A stretch of DNA of 64,000 bases from Sphingomonas faeni. Lineage in GTDB: Bacteria > Pseudomonadota > Alphaproteobacteria > Sphingomonadales > Sphingomonadaceae. Position 1 is the first letter of the stretch. Each line of letters opens with the position of its first letter. Shown piece by piece: positions 17,404-26,829 of this stretch. The notes below the pieces were generated by a model. That model worked only from the letters and a program-made list of their open reading frames with translations, had not been told where the DNA came from and ran no database searches. Made by a program: the position numbers and the translations under genes. The stretch is from assembly GCF_023195535.1 (NCBI RefSeq), contig NZ_JALPNF010000004.1, positions 186,001-250,000 on the forward strand, given 5' to 3'.

Positions 17404-17433
17404 GTGTTCCGCACTGTTGCGGCAGTGCAACAC
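17404..17433. promoter_or_regulatory. Inverted repeat upstream of small exported-protein gene
   Basis: GTGTT-2 nt-GCACTG-6 nt-CAGTGC-AACAC: both the inner 6-bp and outer 5-bp arms are exact complements. It lies about 84-113 bp upstream of the start at 17320, so it could be an operator or a hairpin in the leader. No known regulator motif matches. Confidence 0.4.
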
Positions 17434-17526
17434 GCATCTGCCTCCTGCTATCCATAGCGGCTGGCAGGCGTTTGAGAAAGGCTAGTTTCGCGGCAAAACC
17501 GATAAGACCCTTACCAAAAATGGGGG

Positions 17527-18330
17527 TTATCTCGCGGGATGCTCGAGGGCCGGATTCGACCTGTCCGAGCCGTTCGTCTGCAAGTGCCAGACATCGCCGC
17601 CTTCCAATCCCAACGCGGTAAGCTTGCCCGATGCGTACGCACCGGTATCCACGCCGATGCGATGGTTGCGATGCTCGACCTCGTCCGTCATCGTATGACC
17701 GTGGACGATGGTTTTCTCGAGCTTGTTGCGATGCTCGAGAAATGGATCACGAATCCATCGAAGATCGGAGGAGCGCTGCCGATCCAGCGGCGCATCCGGT
17801 CGAACCCCTGCATGGACGAACGCATAGTCGCCTATGACGATCATGTCCTCGAACGCGCTGATGAATGCGCGGTGCTCCTGAGGGACAAGTTCCGCCAGGC
17901 GATGGACGAGTTCCTCATAGTCCAAGCGCTCATATTCGGTCGCGTCCATCCCATAGCTCAGGATGGTCTCCCGCCCGCCGATCCGGCAGAACAGACGGAG
18001 CGCCTTGGGCTCGCCGTCGAGCGCGCCCAGGAAAATCTCTTCGTGATTGCCGAGTAGAAAACGGACGGTGCCGCGGGTTTTGGAAAGGTCGATCAACCGA
18101 TCGATGACGGCGGCGGAAGCCGGACCGCGATCGACGATATCGCCTAGGAAGATCAGCGTCGTCTCGGCGGGCCCGCGTTGGGCATCGTCCGCATCGATCA
18201 GCGCGATCAGTTCATCGAGCAGTTCGACACAACCATGAATGTCCCCGACGGCATAGACCCGCTGCCCTTCCGGCACGACAGATGTGGAGGTCTTGGACGC
18301 GGTGCGGGACTTAAAAAGCTTGGAGATCAT
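17527..18330 (-). CDS. PPP-type metallophosphoesterase (Ser/Thr phosphatase family)
   Basis: 267 residues with all PPP-family motifs: VYAVGDIHGC (GDxHG), FLGDIVDRGP (GDxVDRG), FLLGNHEE (GNHE), and distal VHAGVRPDAP and VHGHT His ligands for a di-metal centre. It resembles the bacterial PrpA/ApaH-like phosphatases; the target may be phosphoproteins or dinucleoside polyphosphates, and sequence alone cannot decide. ATG 18330 begins MISKLFKSRT. It is divergent from the M48 peptidase gene, with 159 bp between them. Confidence 0.9.
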   Translation of the reverse strand: MISKLFKSRTASKTSTSVVPEGQRVYAVGDIHGCVELLDELIALIDADDAQRGPAETTLIFLGDIVDRGPASAAVIDRLIDLSKTRGTVRFLLGNHEEIFLGALDGEPKALRLFCRIGGRETILSYGMDATEYERLDYEELVHRLAELVPQEHRAFISAFEDMIVIGDYAFVHAGVRPDAPLDRQRSSDLRWIRDPFLEHRNKLEKTIVHGHTMTDEVEHRNHRIGVDTGAYASGKLTALGLEGGDVWHLQTNGSDRSNPALEHPAR

Positions 18331-18489
18331 GATGCCGACAATGTGTGGAGGCCGGTATCGAACGGCAATACCGTAGAGACGCGGCGCATACGGGGTAAAG
18401 CGGCGGGTCGCAATGTACGCGTGTCGATCTGCCGGCCCTTGCGCTGCGAAGCGCATGACGTGTCGATCGAACAGGTCTAATGCCCGTGG

Positions 18490-19482
18490 ATGACCCTCAT
18501 CGCCCGACTGCTGCCGCTTCTCCTGCTGACCGCTGCGGCCCCTGCCAAGGATGCGGCCCCTGCACCGGGGTTCTTCGAGGCGCTGCGGGCAGCCGATTTG
18601 CGCCTGGCGACGATCGCGTATCGCCTCACGACGGCCAACGCGCCGTTGTGCGACAGGCTTCAGCCGCAGGTTGGGATGCCGATCCATGCGCTGACCCAAT
18701 ATGGTCCTGGCACCCGCGATGCGGCGGCGGCGGCATTCGGGTTCGAATCGATGATCGGCGTGGAGGGCGTGGTGGCTGGCGGTCCTGCGGATCGTGCCGG
18801 GGTCGTCGCGAACGACTCGCTGGCAGCGATCGGCGATCTCGTCTTGCCGGGGTTGCCGGCGGCGAACGTACCGGAAAACGCTGCGAGCCGGGATGTTGCG
18901 GAGGCGGCGATCGCCGACACCCCGCTGCGCCAGGTACTGCGGCTGACCGTGCTGCGGAGAGGTCAGCGGCAATCGATCGCCGTGACGCCGGTAACGGGCT
19001 GTCGATCGCGGTTCGAGATCCTGCTCGGCAGTGGTCTCGATGCCAGCGCGGACGGGTCGGTGGTACAGATCGGCGAGCGTTTCTTCGATGGCTATACCGA
19101 TGCCGAGATCGCGGTCGTCGTGTCGCATGAACTCGCGCACAATATCCTGCGCCACCGGGCCCGCCTCGACTCGGCGAAGATCAATCGCGGGTTGCTGGCT
19201 GAGCTTGGCCGCAATGGCCGGCTGATCCGCGAGACCGAGGACCAGGCCGATCTGCTCGGAATTTATCTCCTCGCCAACGCTGGGTACGACCCGATGTCGG
19301 CACCCAGTTTCTGGCGGAGCAAGGGTGGCATGGTCGACGGCGGACTATTCCGAAGCCGTACGCACGCGTCGTCCAAGGCGCGTGCAGACACGCTCGAAGC
19401 CGTCGCGCGGTCGATCGCGGCGAACCCGGTCCGGCCGATCATCCCGCCGGTTGTCGCGACGCGGGACGTGCCGTTGCGCTGA
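18490..19482 (+). CDS. Exported M48-family metalloprotease with PDZ-like segment
   Basis: 330 residues: a signal peptide (LIARLLPLLLLTAAAPA), a PDZ-like region around residues 87-125 (GVEGVVAGGPADRAGVVAND), then a zinc protease core with HELAH at 213-217 and the third ligand in EDQADLLG. M48 peptidases of this type work on periplasmic or membrane proteins in envelope quality control. The 3' end overlaps the convergent wecC gene by 44 bp, so the two transcripts are antisense at their ends. Confidence 0.87.
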   Translation: MTLIARLLPLLLLTAAAPAKDAAPAPGFFEALRAADLRLATIAYRLTTANAPLCDRLQPQVGMPIHALTQYGPGTRDAAAAAFGFESMIGVEGVVAGGPADRAGVVANDSLAAIGDLVLPGLPAANVPENAASRDVAEAAIADTPLRQVLRLTVLRRGQRQSIAVTPVTGCRSRFEILLGSGLDASADGSVVQIGERFFDGYTDAEIAVVVSHELAHNILRHRARLDSAKINRGLLAELGRNGRLIRETEDQADLLGIYLLANAGYDPMSAPSFWRSKGGMVDGGLFRSRTHASSKARADTLEAVARSIAANPVRPIIPPVVATRDVPLR

Positions 19483-20749
19483 CGGAGGGTCGCGGCTGGT
19501 CGGGCCAGATACCGCGTGTGTCGAGCACCGCCTTGTCGACGCGCTCCTCAAGCGGAATCGATTTGAAAACGTCATGGTCGACCAGAACGACCATGATCGG
19601 GCAGGTTTCGATCGCGGTGTCGACGTCGATCAGCGTCGCGCCGGTGTCCGCCAGGGCCGCGGGCAACGTTCGGGCATAGGGCTCGACGATCCGTACGCGG
19701 TCGCCAAAAGCGCGGGCGACGGCTTGCGCAACCTTTAGCGCGGGGCTTTCGCGGAAATCGTCGATGTTGGCCTTGAACGCCAGGCCCAGGCAGGCGACCT
19801 TCGCATCCGGCATCGATTCGACCAGCGCGGCTACCTGCGCGATGACGTGGTCGGTCTTGCCGTCGTTCACTTCGCGCGCGGTTCGGATCAGCGGTGTCTG
19901 GTCGGGCGCCGCATGGACGAGGAACCAGGGATCGACAGCTATACAGTGCCCGCCGACGCCCGGCCCTGGCTGAAGGATGTTCACGCGCGGATGGCGATTG
20001 GCGAGGCGGATCACCTCCCACACATCGACCCCCATGGTGTCCGCGATCAGTGACAATTCGTTTGCGAACGCGATGTTGACGTCTCGAAACGCGTTCTCGG
20101 TCAGCTTCGTCATTTCCGCCGCCCGCGCCGTCGTCGTAACGCAGGCGCCGCGGACGAACCGGCGGTAGAAGGTTAGGGCCTTGCGCGCGCATCGTGGCGT
20201 GATCCCACCGATGACGCGGTCATTGTCTATCAGTTCGACCAGAATGCGACCGGGCAGGACGCGTTCGGGACAATAAGCGATCGCAATGTCCGCCTGTTCG
20301 CCGGTTCGGCCGGGCACGCGGATATCGGGACGCAGCGTCGCCAGCAGATCGCGGACCTGTTCGGTGGTACCGACCGGCGAGGTCGATTCGAGAATGATCG
20401 TATCGCCGGGTTTCAGCACGCCGGCGATCGTCGTCGCCGCGTCCAGGACATAGCCGATATCGGGCGCGTGATTGTCGTCGAACGGCGTCGGCACCGCGAT
20501 GACGAAAACGTCCGCAGGCTCGATCGTCATCGATGCGCGCAGCGTGCCGCGGGCGACCACGCCCGAGACAAGCCCGTCGAGGTCGACTTCTTCGATATGC
20601 ACGCGTCCCGAGTTGATCGTCTCGACCACCGATTCGGTCACGTCCACGCCGAGTACGCGCGCACCGGTGCGCGCGATCACCGCGGCGGTCGGCAGCCCGA
20701 TATAGCCCAGGCCCATGACGACGACGGTGAGTTCAGTCTCGGTCAGCAT
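19439..20749 (-). CDS. wecC: UDP-N-acetyl-D-mannosamine dehydrogenase
   Basis: Oxidises UDP-ManNAc twice with NAD to UDP-ManNAcA, a surface polysaccharide precursor. The 436-residue protein has the Rossmann motif GLGYIGLPTA (13-22), the central helix block TKLTENAFRDVNIAFANEL, and the catalytic Cys in GPGVGGHCIAVDPWF, followed by the C-terminal UDP-binding domain (LGLAFKANIDDFRESPA). WecB, which makes its substrate, is encoded immediately upstream with a 17-bp overlap, which favours this assignment over a UDP-glucose dehydrogenase. The C-terminal tail overlaps the M48 peptidase gene. Confidence 0.92.
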   Translation of the reverse strand: MLTETELTVVVMGLGYIGLPTAAVIARTGARVLGVDVTESVVETINSGRVHIEEVDLDGLVSGVVARGTLRASMTIEPADVFVIAVPTPFDDNHAPDIGYVLDAATTIAGVLKPGDTIILESTSPVGTTEQVRDLLATLRPDIRVPGRTGEQADIAIAYCPERVLPGRILVELIDNDRVIGGITPRCARKALTFYRRFVRGACVTTTARAAEMTKLTENAFRDVNIAFANELSLIADTMGVDVWEVIRLANRHPRVNILQPGPGVGGHCIAVDPWFLVHAAPDQTPLIRTAREVNDGKTDHVIAQVAALVESMPDAKVACLGLAFKANIDDFRESPALKVAQAVARAFGDRVRIVEPYARTLPAALADTGATLIDVDTAIETCPIMVVLVDHDVFKSIPLEERVDKAVLDTRGIWPDQPRPSVSATARPASRQPAG

Positions 20750-21920
20750 GTTTGGCGTTTCCCTTTGCGGTCTCGGGTGCGGTGGTGGCGATGGTGCCGA
20801 GACCGACGAAGTCGGTGACGATGGCGGCGATGCGTGCGGCTGCTTGGCCGTCGCCGAACGGGTTATGCGCGCGCGCCATCGCCGAATAGGCGACAGGATC
20901 GTCGAGCAGGGTGAAGATTTCGGAAACGATCCGGGCCTCGTCGGTCCCGATCAACCGGGCGGTACCGGCGGCCACGCCTTCGGGGCGCTCGGTCGTCTCG
21001 CGCATCACCAGCACCGGCTTGCCGAGCGCCGGCGCCTCTTCCTGCACGCCGCCAGAATCGGTCAGGACGATATCGGCCATGCTCAGCGCCCGGACGAAAT
21101 GCGGGTAGTCGAGCGGCTCGATCCGCGCGACGTTGCCGCGATCGCCGAGGATCGCGTCCATGACCGATACGACGTTGGGATTGGGATGGACGGGAAACAG
21201 GACGGCGACATCGTCGCGTTCCGCTATGCGTCCGATCGCGCGTGCGATCGACGCCATGCCGTCGCCGAAATTCTCGCGGCGGTGCGTCGTGACCAGGATG
21301 ATCCGCTTACCTGCGAACCGCGTGGCGATCTCGTCGAGCCCGGCGGCGAGCGAGGGGTCCGCGGCGACCTTGGCGCTGGTCCAGTGCAGCGCGTCGATCA
21401 CGGTATTGCCGGTGACGTGGATCAGGTCGGCCGGAATCGTCTCGCGACGCAGGGCGTCTGCCGACGTTTCGGTCGGCGCCAGATGCAGCGCGGCGATCGG
21501 CGCCACGATTCGGCGGTTCACCTCTTCGGGCCAGGGATGATAGATGTCGCCCGATCGCAATCCGGCCTCGACATGGGCGACCGGGACCTTCCGGTAATAG
21601 GCGGCGAGCGCGCCGGTCATCGCGGTGGCGGTGTCGCCCTGGACGATGACCAGATCGGGTCGCTCGGCATCCATCACTTCGCCCAGCCCGGTGAGCAGGC
21701 GGGCCGTCAGGCGGTCCAGGGTCTGGCCCGGTTCCATCAGGTCGAGGTCGATATCGGGCGTTATGTCGGCGATCGCCAGCACCTGATCCAGCAACCCCCG
21801 GTGCTGCGCGGTGACGCACGTCCGCACCGCAAGTCCCGGAATTTCGGCCAGGGCGCGGATGACGGGAAAGAGTTTGATCGCTTCGGGACGCGTCCCGAAA
21901 ATTACGAGTATCTTTGACAT
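20733..21920 (-). CDS. wecB: UDP-N-acetylglucosamine 2-epimerase (non-hydrolysing)
   Basis: Interconverts UDP-GlcNAc and UDP-ManNAc. The 395-residue protein carries FGTRPEAIKLFPVI at the start, GDTATAMTGALAAYY, HVEAGLRSGD, VTTHRRENFGDG and the C-terminal substrate loop TDSGGVQEEAPALGKPVLV with RETTERPE. It overlaps wecC by 17 bp, so the two are translated as a pair. The gene is divergent from galU over 143 bp, which groups three nucleotide-sugar enzymes; no glycosyltransferases are nearby. Confidence 0.95.
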   Translation of the reverse strand: MSKILVIFGTRPEAIKLFPVIRALAEIPGLAVRTCVTAQHRGLLDQVLAIADITPDIDLDLMEPGQTLDRLTARLLTGLGEVMDAERPDLVIVQGDTATAMTGALAAYYRKVPVAHVEAGLRSGDIYHPWPEEVNRRIVAPIAALHLAPTETSADALRRETIPADLIHVTGNTVIDALHWTSAKVAADPSLAAGLDEIATRFAGKRIILVTTHRRENFGDGMASIARAIGRIAERDDVAVLFPVHPNPNVVSVMDAILGDRGNVARIEPLDYPHFVRALSMADIVLTDSGGVQEEAPALGKPVLVMRETTERPEGVAAGTARLIGTDEARIVSEIFTLLDDPVAYSAMARAHNPFGDGQAAARIAAIVTDFVGLGTIATTAPETAKGNAKHADRD

Positions 21921-22063
21921 GGAACCTTCCTAACCCACCGCGTTTAATGACGCGCTAACCGGCTACGACGTTTCCTCGATCGGGCGGTCCGATTTGCACG
22001 GGACCGTAACGATCGGTAGTTGGTGGCTGGAGTGTTGATGCAAAGATATCACTGGAGATCCGA

Positions 22064-22936
22064 ATGACCATAAAGCCATTGCGCAAGGCTGTGTTTCCGG
22101 TCGCGGGACTCGGTACCCGCTTCCTGCCTGCCACCAAGTCGATGCCGAAGGAAATGCTCACCGTCGTCGACAAGCCCTTGATTCAATACGCCGTCGAGGA
22201 AGCCCTGGAGGCGGGGATCGAGCAGATCATCTTCGTAACCGGGCGCGGCAAGGGCGCGCTCGAGGATCATTTCGATATCTCGTACGAGCTTGAGGCGACG
22301 ATGCGCGCGCGCGGCAAGTCGCTCGATGCGATCAGCCATATCCGCATGAAACCGGGTTCGCCGGTCTATGTCCGCCAGCAAGAACCGCTCGGCCTCGGCC
22401 ACGCCGTATGGTGCGCGCGCGAGATCGTCGGCGACGAGCCGTTCGCGGTATTGCTGCCGGACGAACTCATGGTCGGCAAGCCCGGCTTCATGAAGCAGAT
22501 GGTCGAAGCGTATAACCAGGTCGGCGGCAACGTCATCGGCGCGCTCGAAGTGCCCGATTCGGAGACCGACAAATACGGTATCATCTCGCCGGGCGCGATC
22601 GACGGGCGCCTGACCGAAGTCACCGCACTGATCGAGAAACCCAAGCGCGGCACCGCACCGTCGAACCTGATGATCCCCGGCCGCTACATCCTCCAGCCCG
22701 AGGTTATGCGGATCCTGGAGACGCAGGAGAAGGGCGCCGGCGGCGAGATCCAGCTGACCGACGCGATGGCGCAGCTGATCGGCAACCAGCCGTTCCACGG
22801 CTTCACCTTCGATGGCCAGCGCTATGACTGCGGCGACAAGGCCGGGTACATCCAGGCAAATCTGGCGATCGCCCTGTCGCGCGACGACATCGGTCCGGCC
22901 GTGCGGCAGTTTGCCGAGCGTCTGCTGGCGAACTGA
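22064..22936 (+). CDS. galU: UTP-glucose-1-phosphate uridylyltransferase
   Basis: Makes UDP-glucose from UTP and glucose-1-phosphate for exopolysaccharide and envelope glycans. The 290-residue protein begins with the nucleotide-binding AGLGTRFLPATKSMPKEML and has IIFVTGRGKGALEDHFD, the LPDELM metal site and EKPKRGTAPS. In sphingomonads GalU feeds sphingan (gellan-type) synthesis. The neighbouring divergent wecB-wecC pair makes another sugar nucleotide. A GC-rich hairpin lies 59 bp after the stop. Confidence 0.96.
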   Translation: MTIKPLRKAVFPVAGLGTRFLPATKSMPKEMLTVVDKPLIQYAVEEALEAGIEQIIFVTGRGKGALEDHFDISYELEATMRARGKSLDAISHIRMKPGSPVYVRQQEPLGLGHAVWCAREIVGDEPFAVLLPDELMVGKPGFMKQMVEAYNQVGGNVIGALEVPDSETDKYGIISPGAIDGRLTEVTALIEKPKRGTAPSNLMIPGRYILQPEVMRILETQEKGAGGEIQLTDAMAQLIGNQPFHGFTFDGQRYDCGDKAGYIQANLAIALSRDDIGPAVRQFAERLLAN

Positions 22937-22995
22937 TCGGCGGCTCACGACGGATATAGCGTCCCTCATCAGCAGGGGGGCCGCTGCGAAGAGCG

Positions 22996-23020
22996 GGGCG
23001 GCACCGGCAAGGTGCCGCCC
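22996..23020. terminator. 10-bp GC hairpin between convergent genes
   Basis: GGGCGGCACC-GGCAA-GGTGCCGCCC is a perfect stem with a 5-nt loop, placed between galU and the convergent gene ending at 23041. There is no T run, so the termination role is inferred from position and stem strength. Confidence 0.5.
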
Positions 23021-23040
23021 TCAGGCGCTATCCGTTATGT

Positions 23041-23316
23041 CTACTTCTGCGCCACCACCACGCTGGTGTTCGGGATCGCCGTCTGCGCCAGGTCGGTCTT
23101 CGGCATGTTGAGCCCTGCGACGCTCCACTGCGTTGCGGTCCGGCACGTCGTTTTCCGAAGATGACTGCCGGTGACGGCGGGATCGGTGACGCAATATTTC
23201 TGCGTCTTCGCATCGTATTTGAGTTTCGTCGTCGGCTGCGTCTCGGCAGCGAGGCTCGGCGCAGCGGTGACGAGAACGGCGGCGGCGATGAAGCTGTTCA
23301 GGATGAGCGATGGCAT
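23041..23316 (-). CDS. Small exported protein of unknown function
   Basis: 91 residues with a signal peptide (LNSFIAAAVLVTAAPSLAAE) and a mature part containing two Cys in YCVTDPAVTGSHLRKTTC, followed by RTATQW. The spacing C-(8 residues)-GSxL-(4)-C-xT-xxx-W recurs in small secreted sphingomonad proteins of unknown role and suggests one disulfide. GAAGGAC lies 6 nt before ATG 23316. It is monocistronic and convergent with galU. No enzymatic motif is present. Confidence 0.75.
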   Translation of the reverse strand: MPSLILNSFIAAAVLVTAAPSLAAETQPTTKLKYDAKTQKYCVTDPAVTGSHLRKTTCRTATQWSVAGLNMPKTDLAQTAIPNTSVVVAQK

Positions 23317-23524
23317 GATGGCGTCCTTCGGATCGTTGGTGTCGTAACCCGATTGGGCTACGCAACGACCGATGCATCGTGTGTGCCAGTTTAATAATAC
23401 AGCGCTACACCTGGGACAAGCTACTCAGCTTCTTGCATATTTTTCCGCACACCGCCGTGTCGATGGAATGCATGTTCCGCACGTCGCACCATCATCTGGC
23501 ACGAGATACAGGAATTTGGCGCGT

Positions 23525-24052
23525 TTAGCGCTCCAGCAACCGCGGCATGAGCTCGACGAAATTGCAGGGCCGGTGTCGGCTGTCGAGCTGATCGCGCAGG
23601 ATCCCGTCCCAGCCATCCTTCACCGCCCCGGTCGAGCCCGGCAGCGCGAAGATATACGTGCCCTTCGACACACACGCGCACGCGCGCGACTGTACCGTCG
23701 AGGTGCCGATCGTCTGGTAGCTGAGCATGCGAAACAGCTCGCCGAAGCCCGGAATCATCTTTTCGGCAACCTGCTCGATCGCCTCCGGGGTCACGTCGCG
23801 CCCCGTCACGCCGGTGCCGCCGGTGGTGATGATGCAATCGACCTCCGGATCGCCGATCCACGCATGCAGCCGCGAGACGATCGTCTCGACATCGTCCTTC
23901 TCGATCCGGCGATCGGCGAGCACGTGGCCAGCCTCGGTCAGCCGCGCGACGAGCGTGTCGCCCGAGCGATCCTCGGCCAGCCCACGCGTGTCCGACACCG
24001 TCAGCACGGCGATCCGCACCGGCAGGAAAATCCGGCTCTCGTCGATCGGCAT
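23525..24052 (-). CDS. moaB: Molybdenum cofactor biosynthesis protein MoaB
   Basis: MoaB/MogA-fold protein that adenylates molybdopterin before metal insertion. In 175 residues it shows [38 protein letters not shown] and [18 protein letters not shown], the three family signatures. It begins 5 bp after the stop of slt on the same strand, the last gene of a run UDG-like, slt, moaB. No other molybdopterin genes are near. Confidence 0.93.
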   Translation of the reverse strand: MPIDESRIFLPVRIAVLTVSDTRGLAEDRSGDTLVARLTEAGHVLADRRIEKDDVETIVSRLHAWIGDPEVDCIITTGGTGVTGRDVTPEAIEQVAEKMIPGFGELFRMLSYQTIGTSTVQSRACACVSKGTYIFALPGSTGAVKDGWDGILRDQLDSRHRPCNFVELMPRLLER

Positions 24053-24057
24053 GAAAC

Positions 24058-25926
24058 TCAGTCCGCGCGCGTGATGGTAGAGGATTGCGGCCCGACGCTA
24101 GCGTTCACCGCGACCGTGCTGGCGCTCGCCCGCGCGTTGGGCCGGGCGTTCATCCGTACCGCGGTGGCACCCGGCAGGCCGGGGAAGCGCGGCCACATGC
24201 CCTGCGCCAGCGCATTGCGGCTGACCGACGCCTTCTTGCCGCCCTGCGCCTCGTACATCCAGTAATTGCGCAGCACGGTGGTCACGTAGCCCCGCGTCTC
24301 CCAATACGGAATGCTCTCGATATACAGCAGCGGATCGCCGTTATCATGGACGATCGCGTTCCAGTCGCCGACCGGACGTGGCCCCGCATTATACGCCGCG
24401 ATCACCTTCGGCAGCAGCCCGCCGGTAACGCCCGCCATGTCGCGCAGCCGCTCCAGATGACGCTGGCCGACATCCATGTTGGTGCTGGGCTTGGTCAGCG
24501 CTTTCACGTCGATCGAGGTGCCACGCTCGCGCGCGAAATCGGTCGCGGCGGCGGGCATGATCTGCATGAGACCGTACGCGCCGGCCGGGCTCTTCACGGT
24601 ATTGCGGAAGCGCGATTCCTCGAGCGTGTGCGCGTAGACCAGCGCCTTGTCGATGTGCCAGCCGCTGTCCGGCGTCCAGTTCGGCGTCGGATAGCGTGCC
24701 TCGGCGGTCGACGTCACACCCTGCGGGCAATTATGTGCGAGCCACACGGTGGTCGCGGGCAGGCTCAATGCTTCCGCCACGCGGACCAGGTTACCGAACT
24801 CGCGCGGGTCGCCGATCTTGGCCTGCTGGCGGATCACCGTATCGGCCAGATCGGTCTCGCCGACCTCGACCAGCGCCGCTGCGACGCGCACGTTCGGACG
24901 CTTGCCGACGACCTGCCAGTCGCTGGCGACCAAGCCGCCGACCGACGTCCCCTTGTCCTTCATCGCCAGTTGCTGGCGCGCGAGCTGGCCGTAGAAGCTC
25001 TCGCCGAACTGCGCCGCCGCCTTTAGTCGGCCCTCGATCTTGTCGGGGCGCGAGCACACCATGTCCGCACGCGACGCCCAGTATAGCGCCGCCGCGCGAA
25101 GATCGACGTCGCCGGCCCGCGCCGCGACACCCTCGAACCCGGATTCGGCATTCGCACAATCATTCTGACGCCATGCCGACAGCGCGCCGACCCAGCGGCC
25201 CTGGACCGCCCAGTCGCCGACGCCGTCCTGCGCCTTCGCCGCCATCACGCGTGCGTTGACGTCGTCGCCTTGCAGGAAATAGATCCACGCGATCTTCTGT
25301 TGCCACTCGGTCAGCGCCTCGGGGGTGAGCCCGGGTGTGCTCTCGAGCAGCGACTGCGCCTCGCGGCCCATGTCCGCCTTCACGTAGGGCTGCATCTTGA
25401 GCGCGAGATCGGCGGCGATCATGTCGCCCTGCAGGCTCTTGGCGCGGACGCGACGCGGCGCGCCGTCCTGCCAGATCAGCCGTTGCGCGGTAGGCAGGGG
25501 CGGCAGGTCGACCGCCCCGCGCACCTTGGCCAGCCGTGAAATCTGTTCGGCCTCGGGCAGTTCGGGCGCTTCGTTGAGCAGCGCGACGAGCGGCTCCATC
25601 TCGATCCTGGGCGAGCCCTTCGCGGTGTACATCTCGGCGCGCGCGATCGCGTGCAGCGGGCCGGGCTTCATCGTGTCGAGCTGGATCTGCGCGTCGGTCC
25701 ACTTGCCGTCGCGGATCGCCGCGAACACCGTCTTGTACGCCTCGCGCTGACCCGCATCGAGCTGGTCGGGGATCTGCTCCAGCGTCGGCGCGCCGACCAG
25801 CTGCGGCGTCCCGAGCCGCGCATCGCCGCCCGGCTCGCCCGCAACGGCCGCCGCCAGCGCCGGGAAGGGGAGGGCGCTGAGCCCCAGCGCGATAGCCGCC
25901 CAGGAAACCGATCGGGTCCGAATCAT
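24058..25926 (-). CDS. slt: Soluble lytic murein transglycosylase
   Basis: Cleaves peptidoglycan glycan strands to 1,6-anhydromuropeptides in the periplasm. The 622-residue protein has a signal peptide ([20 protein letters not shown]), a long alpha-helical superhelix, and a C-terminal SLT domain with catalytic Glu in [20 protein letters not shown], then [21 protein letters not shown] and [13 protein letters not shown]. It overlaps the UDG-like gene by 4 bp (ATGA). The symbol follows family architecture; it is not a close match to E. coli Slt70 by eye. Confidence 0.9.
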   Translation of the reverse strand: MIRTRSVSWAAIALGLSALPFPALAAAVAGEPGGDARLGTPQLVGAPTLEQIPDQLDAGQREAYKTVFAAIRDGKWTDAQIQLDTMKPGPLHAIARAEMYTAKGSPRIEMEPLVALLNEAPELPEAEQISRLAKVRGAVDLPPLPTAQRLIWQDGAPRRVRAKSLQGDMIAADLALKMQPYVKADMGREAQSLLESTPGLTPEALTEWQQKIAWIYFLQGDDVNARVMAAKAQDGVGDWAVQGRWVGALSAWRQNDCANAESGFEGVAARAGDVDLRAAALYWASRADMVCSRPDKIEGRLKAAAQFGESFYGQLARQQLAMKDKGTSVGGLVASDWQVVGKRPNVRVAAALVEVGETDLADTVIRQQAKIGDPREFGNLVRVAEALSLPATTVWLAHNCPQGVTSTAEARYPTPNWTPDSGWHIDKALVYAHTLEESRFRNTVKSPAGAYGLMQIMPAAATDFARERGTSIDVKALTKPSTNMDVGQRHLERLRDMAGVTGGLLPKVIAAYNAGPRPVGDWNAIVHDNGDPLLYIESIPYWETRGYVTTVLRNYWMYEAQGGKKASVSRNALAQGMWPRFPGLPGATAVRMNARPNARASASTVAVNASVGPQSSTITRAD

Positions 25927-26693
25927 CTCACGCCCTCTTGCGATATCTGTTCGCGCATCAGCATCTGCAAATCCTTCCAGGCCTCGGCCTTGGCCGCTGG
26001 CTTCTCGATCAGAAACCGCGGGTGAAAGCTCGCGACCACGTTCGTCATGTGCGACGCGTCACCGACCCCTGTTTGTGCGGTCTTATGGTTAAACCCATGT
26101 AAACGCCCGCGCGCGGCCTGTAATTCCGTCCCGAGGATTGCACGGCTCGCCGCATTGCCCAGCAGCAGCAACCGCTTCGGCGCGACCAAGCCGATGTGAT
26201 GCTTGGCGATTTCCGCAAGCCGCTCCTCGACCTCGCTCTGGATCCGCCCCGCCGTCGGCCGCTTCGCGCACACCGCCGCGAGGTGCACCTCGTCGCGGGT
26301 CAGCCCGATCGCCGCGAGCATCTTGTCGAGCAACCGTCCCGACGCGCCGCTGAGCAATGCGCCCGCATCGCCGTCGTCGCGGTCAGGGCAATCGACAAGC
26401 ACCATGACCGTAGCGTCAGCCGGCCCGGTCGCGGTCAGCGAAACCCCGCTCCAGTCGGCTTCCGGAACCTCGGCCCCGGTCCGCCAGTTGAGGAAATCGG
26501 CGAGCGTAAGCGGCATGACCGACGGCGCAGCAACCGGTGTAGCAAGTGCGGGCTGGGTAACGACGAGCGGCTCGGGAGCGGCGAACCAGTTGCGCGGGAC
26601 GTCGTCGACCAGCGTGTCGACGCCAGCCTCGTGCCACCAGTCGAGCGCGCTCGCCGCGGCGTTTCGCCAATCGATGGTTTGGTCCGCCCCCAT
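25923..26693 (-). CDS. Uracil-DNA glycosylase-like protein, divergent
   Basis: 256 residues. The second half has the family 4/5 UDG outline: GRLLDKMLAAIGLTRDEVHL, HHIGLVAPKRLLLLGNAASR and a closing ASFHPRFLIEKP where family 4 has HPSYL. The usual first motif (GExPGxxED..G.PF.G.AG) reads VLVDCPDRDDGDAGALLSGA, and the four Fe-S cysteines of family 4 are not all present (Cys only in VDCPD and AVCAKRP). It may be a sphingomonad-specific variant or a non-catalytic relative. It leads the run with slt and moaB, and is divergent from the ETF-QO gene. Confidence 0.75.
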   Translation of the reverse strand: MGADQTIDWRNAAASALDWWHEAGVDTLVDDVPRNWFAAPEPLVVTQPALATPVAAPSVMPLTLADFLNWRTGAEVPEADWSGVSLTATGPADATVMVLVDCPDRDDGDAGALLSGASGRLLDKMLAAIGLTRDEVHLAAVCAKRPTAGRIQSEVEERLAEIAKHHIGLVAPKRLLLLGNAASRAILGTELQAARGRLHGFNHKTAQTGVGDASHMTNVVASFHPRFLIEKPAAKAEAWKDLQMLMREQISQEGVR

Positions 26694-26778
26694 CGGGTAA
26701 CCTATGCTGCACGGTTGACGTGGCGGTCAACTCGCGCAATCGCCATATTAGCCAAGACGGTGTCCGCCCGAGCCCGGA

Positions 26779-26793
26779 CGAACGTAACGTTCG
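26779..26793. promoter_or_regulatory. Perfect 15-bp palindrome in the UDG/ETF-QO divergent region
   Basis: CGAACGTAACGTTCG is a 7-1-7 perfect palindrome, 37 bp upstream of the ETF-QO start and 86 bp from the divergent UDG-like start. Its shape is that of a dimeric repressor operator (TetR or MarR size). The bound factor is unknown. Confidence 0.45.
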
Positions 26794-26829
26794 GGAAGTG
26801 GGGCAAATAGGGGAGATCCCCGGGAGACG

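Noticed and set aside
19439..19482. Frameshift at the end of wecC or the M48 gene
   Set aside because: The 44-bp convergent overlap needs no frameshift; both products end after their last recognisable domain.
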